A program made the translations under genes and the position numbers. Source: Terriglobia bacterium (GTDB lineage: Bacteria; Acidobacteriota; Terriglobia; Acidiferrales; UBA7541). From it: 64,000 bases of DNA. Below the pieces are notes generated by a model. It searched no databases. It was not told the origin of the DNA and saw only the letters and a program-made list of their open reading frames with translations. The DNA lies in NCBI GenBank assembly GCA_020073705.1, contig JAIQES010000011.1, positions 1 through 64,000 on the forward strand, in the 5' to 3' direction. This document shows positions 37,540 through 45,702 of the stretch, piece after piece. How positions within the stretch are numbered: the first letter of the stretch is position 1; each line of letters starts with the position of its first letter.

Positions 37540-39149
37540 AAGTATTGACAGCAGCACAGATGCGAGAGGCTGACCGGCTGACGACCACGCGATACGGTAT
37601 TCCCAGCCTGCAATTGATGGAAAATGCAGGCGCGGCGATCGCCGAATTCCTGCGTGAGAGATATGCCGGGCTCATGAGGCGAAAGATTGTGGTGCTGTGC
37701 GGGAAGGGAAACAACGGCGGCGACGGTTTGGTGATCGCGCGGCTGCTGAAAGAATCTGAATGCTCGCCGGAAGTTATTCTCTTTTCCAACCCCGGCGCGG
37801 TAGAAGGCGATGCGGGAGTAAACCTGAAACGCTGGCAACAAGGGCTGGGCGAACTGCGCGTGGTGACCAGCAATGCGGAGTGGGAATCGGCGCGGACAGT
37901 GCTCGATGGCGCAGATTTGATCGTGGATGCGCTGCTCGGCACGGGGCTGCGCGGGCCCGTGGAGGGCTTGCTCGGCACTGTGATTTCGGACGTGAATGCC
38001 GCCCGGGCCAGCAGCGGCGGCAAGGGCGCCAGAACCTCCGTGGTCGCCGTGGATATTCCCTCCGGGCTCGCCTCCGACGCGCAGGACAATGAAGGCCCAG
38101 TGGTTACCGCAGACTTCACCGTTACCCTGACCGCCCCGAAATTGGGCCAGTTGGTTTCCCCTCGCGCGTCCAACTGTGGCGTGCTTGTGGTCCGAAGCAT
38201 TGGAACGCCGCCCGAATTGCTCGAATCCGACCCTCACCTGAAGCTGCATTGGCTGGAACCCGGGGAATTCCGCGCTTTGCCGCTCGCGCGCGATCCTGCT
38301 TCACACAAGGGTTCCTATGGTCATGCGCTAATTGTGGCCGGATCGCTGGGGAAATCGGGCGCAGCGGTGCTGGCGGCGCGCGGTGCGCTGCGCTCTGGCG
38401 CAGGCCTGGTGACCGTGGCGACGCCGCTCGATGTGTTACCAGTAGTCGCCGCCGGAATGCCGGAAATGATGACCGCGCCTCTTGTCGCAACCGAAGCTGG
38501 CGCGGCGAGCCTTCGCAATCTCGACTACGACCACTTTTCGAAAATCATACGAGACAAGTCGGTGGTCGCTATCGGTCCGGGACTCTCAATGGAGACCGAA
38601 ACACAACAGTTCATCCGGGCGGTCGTTGCAGAAACGGATCTTCCCGTCATCCTGGATGCCGACGGCCTTAACGCTTACGCCGGCATGGCCGATCATCTCA
38701 ACCAACGCAGAGCGCCTGCGATGGCTTTGACTCCCCATCCAGGTGAGATGGCGCGCTTGCTGGGCGTAACGGCGAAGGATGTCCAGGCGCGACGGCTTGA
38801 CGTGGCCCTCGAAGCGGCTGTTCGATGGCAGGCGTATGTCATCCTTAAGGGCTTTCATACCATCCTCGCGACGCCTTCGGGGCATGCCTACATCAATACG
38901 ACGGGGAACCCGGGGATGGCTACGGGTGGAACCGGCGACGTGCTTACCGGAATTCTCGCCAGCCTGACGGCGCAGTTCGGCATTGAGAACTGGGCGCGCG
39001 TTCTGGGCCTGGGAGTGTATTTGCATGGGCTGGCTGGCGATATCGCCGCGTCGCGCGTCGGACAGGCCCCGCTGATTGCTACTGACTTGATCGAAGCGAT
39101 CCCGGAGGCGTATTCGCGGGTTCTTGCGGAGTGGGAACATGGCCGTTAG
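37536..39149 (+). CDS. nnr: Bifunctional NAD(P)HX epimerase/dehydratase
   Basis: Repairs hydrated NADH and NADPH. The 537-residue protein starts MKVLTAAQMREADRLTT. This ATG overlaps the phosphatase stop by four bases and is better than the upstream in-frame ATG at 37455. Residues 1-230 are the YjeF_N epimerase domain (QLMENAGAAIAEFL, VLCGKGNNGGDGLVIARLL). Residues 240-530 are the ADP-dependent dehydratase with the ribokinase-like fold (HKGSYGHALIVAGSLGKSGA, LDADGLNAYAG, TPHPGEMARLLG, GNPGMATGGTGDVLTGILAS). Just after its stop lies a mobile-looking repeat, and then tsaE. Confidence 0.95.
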   Translation: MKVLTAAQMREADRLTTTRYGIPSLQLMENAGAAIAEFLRERYAGLMRRKIVVLCGKGNNGGDGLVIARLLKESECSPEVILFSNPGAVEGDAGVNLKRWQQGLGELRVVTSNAEWESARTVLDGADLIVDALLGTGLRGPVEGLLGTVISDVNAARASSGGKGARTSVVAVDIPSGLASDAQDNEGPVVTADFTVTLTAPKLGQLVSPRASNCGVLVVRSIGTPPELLESDPHLKLHWLEPGEFRALPLARDPASHKGSYGHALIVAGSLGKSGAAVLAARGALRSGAGLVTVATPLDVLPVVAAGMPEMMTAPLVATEAGAASLRNLDYDHFSKIIRDKSVVAIGPGLSMETETQQFIRAVVAETDLPVILDADGLNAYAGMADHLNQRRAPAMALTPHPGEMARLLGVTAKDVQARRLDVALEAAVRWQAYVILKGFHTILATPSGHAYINTTGNPGMATGGTGDVLTGILASLTAQFGIENWARVLGLGVYLHGLAGDIAASRVGQAPLIATDLIEAIPEAYSRVLAEWEHGR

Positions 39150-39150
39150 C

Positions 39151-39402
39151 CTGCATTTCTTACCACGGATAGCGCCAGAGGCGCGAAAGAATGTAGCCCA
39201 GGGCGTAAGCCCTGGGGAAATAGCAATGCGACGGCGTCAAGCCCCGCTAGGGGCGAAACAATGAATTCAATGCTGTGCGTAAGCGTGATCCGTGTCGCCC
39301 CTACGGGGCTTTCGTGTGGGCCACATGCATTCCCAGCACTTGCGTGCTGGGCTACGTTGTGCCGCCCCGACTGGGTCGGGGCTCTCATGGTGAGAGATGC
39401 GA
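39151..39402 (+). mobile_element. MITE-like hairpin element, copy A
   Basis: About 252 bases, starting CTGCATTTCTTACCA and ending TGGTGAGAGATGCGA, which form imperfect terminal inverted repeats. It holds several internal hairpins (CCCAGGGC-GTAA-GCCCTGGG, CCCAGCAC-TTGC-GTGCTGGG, GCCCCGAC-TGG-GTCGGGGC, and GCCCC/GGGGC arms). The direct repeat GTTAGC flanks it (39145-39150 and 39403-39408). Its reverse complement aligns along its whole length with 40547-40794. It encodes no protein. It separates nnr from tsaE. Confidence 0.8.
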
Positions 39403-39843
39403 GTTAGCGAGTTTGTCTCTCACTCGTCCGAAGAAACCATCGCGAAAGGCCGGGAAATTGCCGCAGGGCTTCATCCGCCCGTGATGGTAATGTTGAGCGG
39501 GGAGCTTGGCAGCGGGAAGACCACGCTGACAAAGGGGATCATCAGTGGTCTGGGGGCCGCGCCGGAAGAGGACGTCACCAGCCCCACGTTCACGCTGGTC
39601 CACGTTTTCCATAACCATTGCAAGGTCTACCACGTGGACCTCTATCGCGTTGAAAATTTCCAGGATCTTGAATCGCTTGGGCTGGAAGACGCGCTCGGAG
39701 AGGAAGCTGTCGTCATCATCGAATGGTCGGAGCGGTTCTCCTACCGCACGGATTGGCCGCGCGTCGAGATTCGCCTCGAGCACGCGGGCGGCGATTCCCG
39801 CCGTATCGCCATCTCGGGTTTGAGCCTGGAGAACCGATTGTGA
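39397..39843 (+). CDS. tsaE: tRNA threonylcarbamoyladenosine biosynthesis ATPase TsaE
   Basis: ATPase of the TsaB-TsaD-TsaE complex that makes t6A37 in ANN-decoding tRNAs. The 148 residues show LSGELGSGKTTLTKGIISGL (Walker A), the switch region TSPTFTLVHVF, VYHVDLYRVENFQDLESLGL, and VVIIEWSERF (Walker B-like), all as in the family. The start ATG is inside the terminal repeat of the upstream hairpin element, with GGTGAGAG as ribosome-binding site. Without the element, the ATG at 39139 would read MAVSEF in frame with this gene. Confidence 0.94.
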   Translation: MRVSEFVSHSSEETIAKGREIAAGLHPPVMVMLSGELGSGKTTLTKGIISGLGAAPEEDVTSPTFTLVHVFHNHCKVYHVDLYRVENFQDLESLGLEDALGEEAVVIIEWSERFSYRTDWPRVEIRLEHAGGDSRRIAISGLSLENRL

Positions 39844-39867
39844 TAAGAGAACGCACCCTTGAAAACC

Positions 39868-39906
39868 AAAGGGTGCGGCACCCCAGAGTTCCAAATCTTT
39901 CAAATC
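39868..39906 (+). repeat. 39-bp dispersed repeat, copy 1
   Basis: AAAGGGTGCGGCACCCCAGA and the following bases to 39906 recur at 40871-40909 in the same orientation with a few mismatches. Together with upstream CGCACCCTT (39852-39860) it can form a hairpin just after the tsaE stop and may act as a terminator. Confidence 0.7.
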
Positions 39907-39955
39907 CCGGCGCTCCCGGCTAGGCGCAAGATTTCATAAGAGAAGGATCGGGCTT

Positions 39956-40336
39956 TCATTTCTTGACCTCCGGCGCCGGTTTGGACGGCGTTTCCACGAG
40001 AGCCTGTTCGATGCGCTTGAACAGGTCCCCTTTGTCATTGTGCGCGAGGCCTGAGAATATGCCTTCGACTGCCACTTCGCACGTGTCGCCAGTGCCAGAA
40101 AGAGTGAGATAGAGCGTTCGCTTTCCAGTCCATGCTCCATGCCCGGTTACAAACTCAGCTTTGAGGCGTTTGTCATCGAGCATGGAGGATGAATAAGGGT
40201 GCCCTGGTCCTGTTGGAATAGATTCGACAACCTGCCAGACACGTTCACATGAAGCTGGAAAGGTTTTGGTTGCAGGCTTAGCGAATGCTGGACTTGCAGT
40301 AAGTAGCAAAATCAAGGTGATGACTGGCATTTTCAT
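39956..40336 (-). CDS. Small secreted protein of unknown function
   Basis: A 126-residue protein with a clear signal peptide (MPVITLILLLTASPAFA-K), so probably periplasmic. The mature part is a mixed alpha/beta domain. It begins with TFPASCERVWQVVESIPTGP and a single early Cys paired with a later one (DTCEVAVEG), which could form a disulfide. It has YSSSMLDDKRLKAEFVTGHG, a pattern seen in acidobacterial secreted proteins I cannot name. The C-terminal tail is Pro/Lys-rich. GGAGAGACC lies upstream of the ATG. It sits between the two hairpin elements. Confidence 0.7.
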   Translation of the reverse strand: MKMPVITLILLLTASPAFAKPATKTFPASCERVWQVVESIPTGPGHPYSSSMLDDKRLKAEFVTGHGAWTGKRTLYLTLSGTGDTCEVAVEGIFSGLAHNDKGDLFKRIEQALVETPSKPAPEVKK

Positions 40337-40459
40337 TTGGGTCTCTCCTTTTCAGCGGGTGGCAAACCCATTCGAGTTTTTTCTATTGATGAAAGCTCAC
40401 GATGGGATGATACCACTCTCATAGGTCGACACGGAGTTACGACACCTGGTCTTCGGGTG

Positions 40460-40490
40460 GCGCACCCTTGATGCCGTTTCAAGGGTGCGC
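40460..40490. repeat. Strong hairpin, 12-bp stem
   Basis: GCGCACCCTTGA and TCAAGGGTGCGC flank a seven-base loop. The stem sequence is related to the GCACCCTT/AAGGGTGC arms at 39852-39876, so it belongs to the same local repeat family. It lies in the upstream region of the minus-strand secreted-protein gene. Confidence 0.7.
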
Positions 40491-40546
40491 TCATGGTTTG
40501 ATTTCCTACACCCACAGGATTGAAACGCCGATACGGGCAGCTAGTC

Positions 40547-40794
40547 CGGATTTCTCACCATGAGAGCCTCGGAAAGAGGCGGCACAAGGTAGCCCAGCAC
40601 GTAAGTGCTGGGAATCTACGGGGCCCGCAGGAAAGCCCCGTAGGGGCGACACAGATTACGCTTGCGCAGAGCGTTGGATTCCTTCTTTCGCCCCTAACGG
40701 GGCTTGGCACCGCCGAGGGACCGCTTTCCCAGGGCTTACGCCCTGGGCTACATTCTTTTCGCGCCTCCGGCGCTGCCCGTGGTGAGAAATGCAG
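40547..40794 (-). mobile_element. MITE-like hairpin element, copy B (inverted)
   Basis: About 248 bases, beginning CCGGATTTCTCACCA and ending TGGTGAGAAATGCAG. In reverse complement it aligns with copy A throughout, by eye at roughly four of five bases, including all the hairpins. The GCTAGT direct repeat (extendable to GCTAGTCCG) flanks it at 40541-40546 and 40795-40800. It is non-coding and has no nearby transposase. Confidence 0.8.
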
Positions 40795-40829
40795 GCTAGT
40801 CCGCATCATCATATGCGTAAGTGCTGGTC

Positions 40830-40855
40830 TTGCTGTTAACGGGTTGGGTTCGCTG
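40830..40855 (+). repeat. 26-bp dispersed repeat, copy 1
   Basis: TTGCTGTTAACGGGTTGGGT and the next six bases recur at 42376-42401 with a single mismatch. It adjoins the second copy of the 39-bp repeat, so the two may be parts of one composite repeat. Confidence 0.75.
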
Positions 40856-40870
40856 CCGCACGCTTAAAGC

Positions 40871-40909
40871 AAAGGGTGCGGCACCCCAAAGTTCAAAATC
40901 TTTCAAAGC
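40871..40909 (+). repeat. 39-bp dispersed repeat, copy 2
   Basis: Same orientation as 39868-39906. It lies between element B and the end of the MetE-like gene. The GGGTGCGGCACCC core is a short palindrome. Confidence 0.7.
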
Positions 40910-40965
40910 CTGATCGGATAAGAATTATCGTGTGTGGGAAATGTCTCGGAGTTCCAGCTTCAATT

Positions 40966-42132
40966 TCAGCGCCAGAGTTGCTTGGTTGCGAGCCGCGCCC
41001 CGTCTACCAGGGATTTCAATTTGGCCCACACAATGGTCGGGTGAATTTCAGTCGAGCCCGCGAACGACGAAAATCCGCAATCGGCGCCAGCTATAACGTT
41101 TCCTCGGCCTACGATCTTCGCGTATCTCAGGATACGCTGCGCCACTAATTCCGGATGTTCTACAACGACGCTCGATTGCGTGATCACCCCCGGAATAAGA
41201 ATCTTTCCTTCAGGTAGCTTCACGGTTTGCCACACCTGCCATTCATGTTCGTGGCGTGGATTGGCGGCCTCAAAGGAGTAGGCGCCCGCGTGTATCTTCA
41301 GAATGATGTCTACTACGTCCTTCAATTCCATATCGTGGACGCGAGGGCCCATGTTGATGCTGTAGCATGTGTGGAATCGGACCCGGTCTTCTGGAATTCC
41401 TCGCAGCGCGTGGTTGATGGCCTCCACATGCACCTCAGCCCACTTCCGGCAATCCTCGATCGTCGCATTCGGATTGAGCAGGTAATACGTTATAAGCCGG
41501 GGATCGTCGATCTGCACCAGGAAACCGGCGTCCACGATCGCCCTATATTCCTCGTGCATCGCATCGGCAATGGCGAATAAGAATTCGTCGCCTGTCTTGT
41601 AGTACTTGTTTTTCTGCCAGTCCTCGATATTCGAGGGTGAAATGGCGGGCATGAAAACTTCTTCTACGTGGACTCCATTCAAGGCAATCTTTAGGTTCTC
41701 GATGTCTCGCTGAAGCTGTTTTTGTCCCTTGTATTTAATCGGCCCAGTGCACACCATTTGAGTCTGGGTTGCCGCAGTCGTGGGACTGCCCGCCGAACGG
41801 GCGGCCTGTTCATAGAACTCCGGGAACGATTTCGCCTCGCGCGACCCAGCCCACGGGCTCCCTTTAGGCTCTCCCGGCTCGAAGCCACCGAGGCGTTCGC
41901 TGACATAGGTTATGAATCCTGGTTTGCCGAATTCTCCGTCGTCAATGATGTCCAAACCGATTTGTGCCTGCTTGTGGACAATTTCCGCCACCGCGTTGCG
42001 GATCAAGTTCGCATTCGCCTGCGAATCGCTTCCTTTATCTCGGGGATTCGGTTGAAACAGCTCTAACAGCTCTGCCGGACGCGGCAGGCTTCCCACGTGA
42101 GTGGTTAAAATCCTTTCTCGGCTGTTCTTCAT
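40966..42132 (-). CDS. MetE-like (cobalamin-independent methionine synthase family) protein
   Basis: A 388-residue protein equal to the C-terminal catalytic barrel of MetE only. It begins RILTTHVGSLPRPAELLELF, then IGLDIIDDGEFGKPGFITYV, and it has the zinc-site region HTCYSINMGPRVHDMELKDV and a later NVIAGADCGFSSF supplying the second Cys. Stand-alone forms of this size are usually annotated as methionine synthase II or epoxyalkane:CoM-transferase-like proteins. True methionine synthesis would need a corrinoid or folate methyl donor not shown here. No close operon partners. Confidence 0.82.
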   Translation of the reverse strand: MKNSRERILTTHVGSLPRPAELLELFQPNPRDKGSDSQANANLIRNAVAEIVHKQAQIGLDIIDDGEFGKPGFITYVSERLGGFEPGEPKGSPWAGSREAKSFPEFYEQAARSAGSPTTAATQTQMVCTGPIKYKGQKQLQRDIENLKIALNGVHVEEVFMPAISPSNIEDWQKNKYYKTGDEFLFAIADAMHEEYRAIVDAGFLVQIDDPRLITYYLLNPNATIEDCRKWAEVHVEAINHALRGIPEDRVRFHTCYSINMGPRVHDMELKDVVDIILKIHAGAYSFEAANPRHEHEWQVWQTVKLPEGKILIPGVITQSSVVVEHPELVAQRILRYAKIVGRGNVIAGADCGFSSFAGSTEIHPTIVWAKLKSLVDGARLATKQLWR

Positions 42133-42458
42133 GGGGTGCCTCTTTCCTTGATTGCGGTAGGGTCAACCACAGAATCCCCTCTTTTGCGGCTTATTCAAAC
42201 GTCGGAGATGTTATCACCAAAAAATTAGGATTAGATAGGCCAAGGCTTCACGCCTGACCGACGGCTTTGTCTTTCTGATCCCGGCCCTTTGATTTTGGAA
42301 GGGACGGCGGTCTTGCGAATCGTCGTCCTGTGGATGGGTCTCCCGTTTTGATCTTGCAGGGGCAAAATGTCCGGTTTGCTGTTAACGGTTTGGGTTCGCT
42401 GTCTTGTTCGCTCCTTGCCGCCTTGTTACTCTGGTCGAGAGTCTCTACATGCCCATTT
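42133..42458. other. Non-coding interval upstream of the cyclase-like gene
   Basis: About 326 bases. It holds the second 26-bp repeat (42376-42401) and an AT-rich stretch near 42205-42240 that could contain divergent promoters. The cyclase-like reading frame extends upstream to 42330, but that part overlaps the repeat and is not counted as coding. Confidence 0.4.
42376..42401 (+). repeat. 26-bp dispersed repeat, copy 2
   Basis: Matches 40830-40855 in 25 of 26 bases, same orientation. It lies 58 bases upstream of the chosen start of the next gene. Confidence 0.75.
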
Positions 42459-44969
42459 ATGCCTGAGCGCACATCCATGCTCTCTGCGGGTAGCCCTGCG
42501 CGGATCAACCTCAAACCCTATGTGGCCGAACTGTCTCTGGGTACCCTGGCCGTCGGTGTAGACAACATCCACCACGACGTCTTCCTCAGCCCGAAGTTTG
42601 TCGAGTTGACCGGAGCCTACCTGCTCGAATTCATCCGTCAAAGCGCCAACCTCACCTTTCTTTCACAGACCGACCGATCACAGCCCGACCGCCGGCAGAC
42701 CCACCGCCGGGCCGCGCGCCCACCGGAGGCCGCCATCTGGAAGCGCCATCTGGCAGACCTGTTGCACGCGGGTCTGGAGCACGCCAAGCATGAGAAGAAT
42801 ATCGAGATCGACCTGTTGCTTCGAGTCGCCCTGCTGAAATTCCTGACGCAGGAAATCAGCACGCAATTTGCGAACCTCATGCTCGAAGGCAAGGAGTGGT
42901 TCCGCAGCCGGGGCCAGCACTTTGAGCAGACCGAGCAGGCGCACGTCATAAAGGCGCGGCTGGCCGAGTTGCAGGCGGACCGCCGAAATATGTTCCGCCA
43001 CACGGGCCAGCACGTTTTTCAAGCGATGGTTGAGATCGAAGAGAACGGCCTGGCAAGTTCGCGGAAGGCCTTATGGGGCGACGAAATCGGAGGGGCCTAC
43101 GATGTTTTGAACAATCGCCTCGTTTTTGTCGAGGCTGGCAAGGACGATGTGCTCTTCCTCGAGCAATACGTCCTGCTCGGAAATTATCCGCGCGACCAGG
43201 ACCGGTTCGAAACCTTCGATGCCCTTCTGCTGGATTTCCTCAGGGAATCGGTCCTGGCCGGAGATCAGGGAAGTGATCTGAGTGACGCGTGGCGCGCGCA
43301 TCAGGAACTCGCTGACGCTGCGGTGGCAAACCGGGCAAAAATCGCCCGCCTCGAGGAAGAGCACAACACGCTGGCGCGGCGGCTCGATCGCACCAACGGT
43401 CTGATGGCGCGCGTGGGCTTCGGCACTGATCCGGCAAGTCTGCGCGCGGCGATCACCGACGTTGAGAAGCGGCTTCGTCACTTACGAGCCACACTCGAGT
43501 CCATGGGCCCGCGCATCGAAGCGGCGCGCAGCCAGGCAGATTACCTTGCCGGACAGTATCAAAATCGTTTGGGCGACTACCTGAATCAGCCTGAAAATGC
43601 GCGCCGCCTGTTTGATGCAAACGCGCCGGGGGAGGAACGCGGCCATGCGGCAGAGACGCGGGCGCGGTTGCTGGAGGAATCGATAGCGCGGCTCGAACAA
43701 CGCGATCTGCTCGTCCACATCCTGGCCAGCTACCAGTTGCGGAACATCTGGCACGATTACTGCCCGCCGATCCACTTGCAGCAGTTAAAAAAGGCGCTGG
43801 TATCGCGCGAGGAATACAAGCACGTCGAGGACATCCTGAAACAGTTTCCGGCGCGGCAGTTTTCGATGCAGCGCATCGACGAACTGGCGAAGAAAATCCG
43901 CCGCACGCCTCAAGAAGAGGTGCGCGCGGTCGCGCTGCGTTTCGCCGAGGACTTCATGCGGCTCCGGCGCGACACCCGCAATTACGAACGGCTGACGGCC
44001 GCGATGGAGCGCGTCAACCTCGTGCGCAACGAGCGCACGCGCGAGATGTCGAGCCTGAACAACAGCCTGTATGAGTTCCTTTTGCCGGAGGAAGCGCGGC
44101 CCGCCGAAGACCGTGTCCTCTCCCATACGATCATCAAGGCCGATGTGCGCGGCTCGACGAAGATTACCCAGGACCTGCTCGCGCGCGGCCTGAATCCCGC
44201 GTCGCTGTTCAGCCTGAATTTCTACGAACCGGTGAAGCGCATCCTCGACCGTTACGGAGCGGCGAAAGTGTTCATCGAGGGCGATGCGCTGGTGCTCGCC
44301 ATTTTCGAAACCGAATCCAACCGCGCGCAACAACGCGCCGTCTCGAAGGCCTGCGCCCTTGCTCGCCAGATTCTCGCCGTTTCGTTCGCTTACAACGAAC
44401 GCGCCGAATCAAACGAACTGCCGCGTTTGGAGCTGGGCGTCGGTATCGCATTTCAGGGGTCGGCGCCGACGTACTGGATGGATACCGATTCGCGAATCAT
44501 GATCTCCCGTGCATTGAACCTCTCCGACCGGCTCTCAAGCTGTTCGAAGGCCGCGAAGCGCCTACTCTCGCAGAATCCCTCGCTGTTTCGCCTCTTCCTG
44601 TTCCAGACCATGATGGAGGGCTCATCAGAAGACGAAGCGGACGAATTTCTGATTCGCTTCAATCTGAACGGGGTTGAATTGAACGAAGAAGGCTTTCAGA
44701 AGTTGAAGGAAGAAATCGCGCTGACGTCGATCGAAGCGGATTGCGTAATGCCTTGGGGCAAGGAACGCGTCACGTTCTACGCTGGGGAAACACCGGTCGG
44801 AGAGGGAATCGAGCCCGTTCTGATCCGCCGCGGTTTCGTCCGCCAGTTGATGCCCGACGGCAGCATCGGTTCCTCCGGCGCTCGCGCCTACTACGAAGTC
44901 TGCACCAGTCCCAAGGTGTTCGAACTGGTCGAATGCCTCACCGCCAGGGCCATCGCCCACCGCGAGTAA
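42459..44969 (+). CDS. Large protein with class III cyclase-like domain
   Basis: An 836-residue soluble protein without signal peptide or membrane segment. The first 270 residues (SLGTLAVGVDNIHHDVFLSP onward) match nothing I know. About 290-480 is predicted coiled coil (long Arg/Glu/Ala-rich helices). Residues about 556-720 look like a divergent nucleotidyl cyclase: a metal Asp in IIKADVRGSTKIT, a second in VFIEGDALVLAIFE, and SRALNLSDRLSSCSK resembling the VN-AARL helix. A C-terminal domain of about 110 residues follows. The start is uncertain; ATGs at 42459 and 42477 are possible. It could make a cyclic nucleotide or be a catalytically dead regulator. It has no operon partners. Confidence 0.6.
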   Translation: MPERTSMLSAGSPARINLKPYVAELSLGTLAVGVDNIHHDVFLSPKFVELTGAYLLEFIRQSANLTFLSQTDRSQPDRRQTHRRAARPPEAAIWKRHLADLLHAGLEHAKHEKNIEIDLLLRVALLKFLTQEISTQFANLMLEGKEWFRSRGQHFEQTEQAHVIKARLAELQADRRNMFRHTGQHVFQAMVEIEENGLASSRKALWGDEIGGAYDVLNNRLVFVEAGKDDVLFLEQYVLLGNYPRDQDRFETFDALLLDFLRESVLAGDQGSDLSDAWRAHQELADAAVANRAKIARLEEEHNTLARRLDRTNGLMARVGFGTDPASLRAAITDVEKRLRHLRATLESMGPRIEAARSQADYLAGQYQNRLGDYLNQPENARRLFDANAPGEERGHAAETRARLLEESIARLEQRDLLVHILASYQLRNIWHDYCPPIHLQQLKKALVSREEYKHVEDILKQFPARQFSMQRIDELAKKIRRTPQEEVRAVALRFAEDFMRLRRDTRNYERLTAAMERVNLVRNERTREMSSLNNSLYEFLLPEEARPAEDRVLSHTIIKADVRGSTKITQDLLARGLNPASLFSLNFYEPVKRILDRYGAAKVFIEGDALVLAIFETESNRAQQRAVSKACALARQILAVSFAYNERAESNELPRLELGVGIAFQGSAPTYWMDTDSRIMISRALNLSDRLSSCSKAAKRLLSQNPSLFRLFLFQTMMEGSSEDEADEFLIRFNLNGVELNEEGFQKLKEEIALTSIEADCVMPWGKERVTFYAGETPVGEGIEPVLIRRGFVRQLMPDGSIGSSGARAYYEVCTSPKVFELVECLTARAIAHRE

Positions 44970-45089
44970 GATGATATCCTGCACCAGGATGCCGGGACTG
45001 CACTTCGTATTGACCTGGGCGGCGTTTGAATCATCGCACGCAGCAGCCCTATAATTCGTGCAGATCGGAACGCGCCTAGCGGCCTACTT

Positions 45090-45254
45090 GTGACAAAGAA
45101 TAAACGCGCGCCATCGAAGTTCACTGCCGGGCGAGAAGCGCGGCGCCGCGCCCGCGAGTCGGCCGGCCCCCCTCCGCCTGAACGGATCATCCCCGACAAA
45201 CGCCTCAAGCCACCCAAACACAAGAAGAAGCTGACTGAAATCAACGGCCAGTAG
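45090..45254 (+). CDS. Small basic protein, 54 residues
   Basis: A GTG-initiated short frame, highly basic, reading TKNKRAPSKFTAGREARRRA, then ERIIPDKRLKPPKHKKKLTE and a short tail. The spaced Lys/Arg clusters and the PDKR-KPPKHKK block look like a conserved small protein, not random sequence. I recall similar unnamed proteins in related genomes but cannot confirm. No clear ribosome-binding site. RNA or DNA binding is a guess from charge. Confidence 0.45.
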   Translation: MTKNKRAPSKFTAGREARRRARESAGPPPPERIIPDKRLKPPKHKKKLTEINGQ

Positions 45255-45702
45255 TCGCGCGGCGCTCATTTTAGCCATCATGGCTTCCGCTGATCATTGC
45301 TGCGAGTTGGGCAAAACGCTTCCGGTGCGCGTGCCACCGCGCAACATTATTCGTCCGACTGCTGGCATTCGCTGTTGAAACTCCGGCCGAAGAGCGATTA
45401 CCATGGTGTCCAGAGCAAACGCAATCGAATTTCGGGAAATGTGAAGAGCCAGAACCAGTGATTTGTCATGGTGAAGGCGAATAACTGCGAGGCGTGTGAC
45501 CCGCTTGGTAATCTGGCGATGCGGACGTTGCCGGCGAGCTTGGGACATTGTGATTCGCCGGTAGAGTTTCGGCTTCGACCAAATCCTTTGCACATTGAAT
45601 TTTTGTCGATGAAGCGACGGATTGCGATTGACAGTGCCCAGCCTTTTCCGGGTTGCGCTTCAGAACCATCTGCACCCTTCTTGAGTTCGAAGGTGGCGTC
45701 CG
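45255..45702. other. Intergenic region upstream of tcuA
   Basis: 448 bases with no gene I can support. Frames on both strands (for example 45294-45593 minus and 45468-45728 plus) lack family signals. A promoter for tcuABC should lie here, but no good hexamer pair stood out. Confidence 0.4.

Noticed and set aside
37317..38249. Minus-strand 310-residue open frame
   Set aside because: Antisense to the phosphatase and the NAD(P)HX repair gene, both with strong family support.
39153..40794. CRISPR array
   Set aside because: The repeated units here are palindromic hairpins of different sequence with no regular spacer length; two inverted copies of one element explain them.
42330..42458. N-terminal extension of the cyclase-like protein with a hydrophobic segment
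   Set aside because: It overlaps the 26-bp dispersed repeat and contains a chance hydrophobic run; the conserved-looking part starts after 42459.
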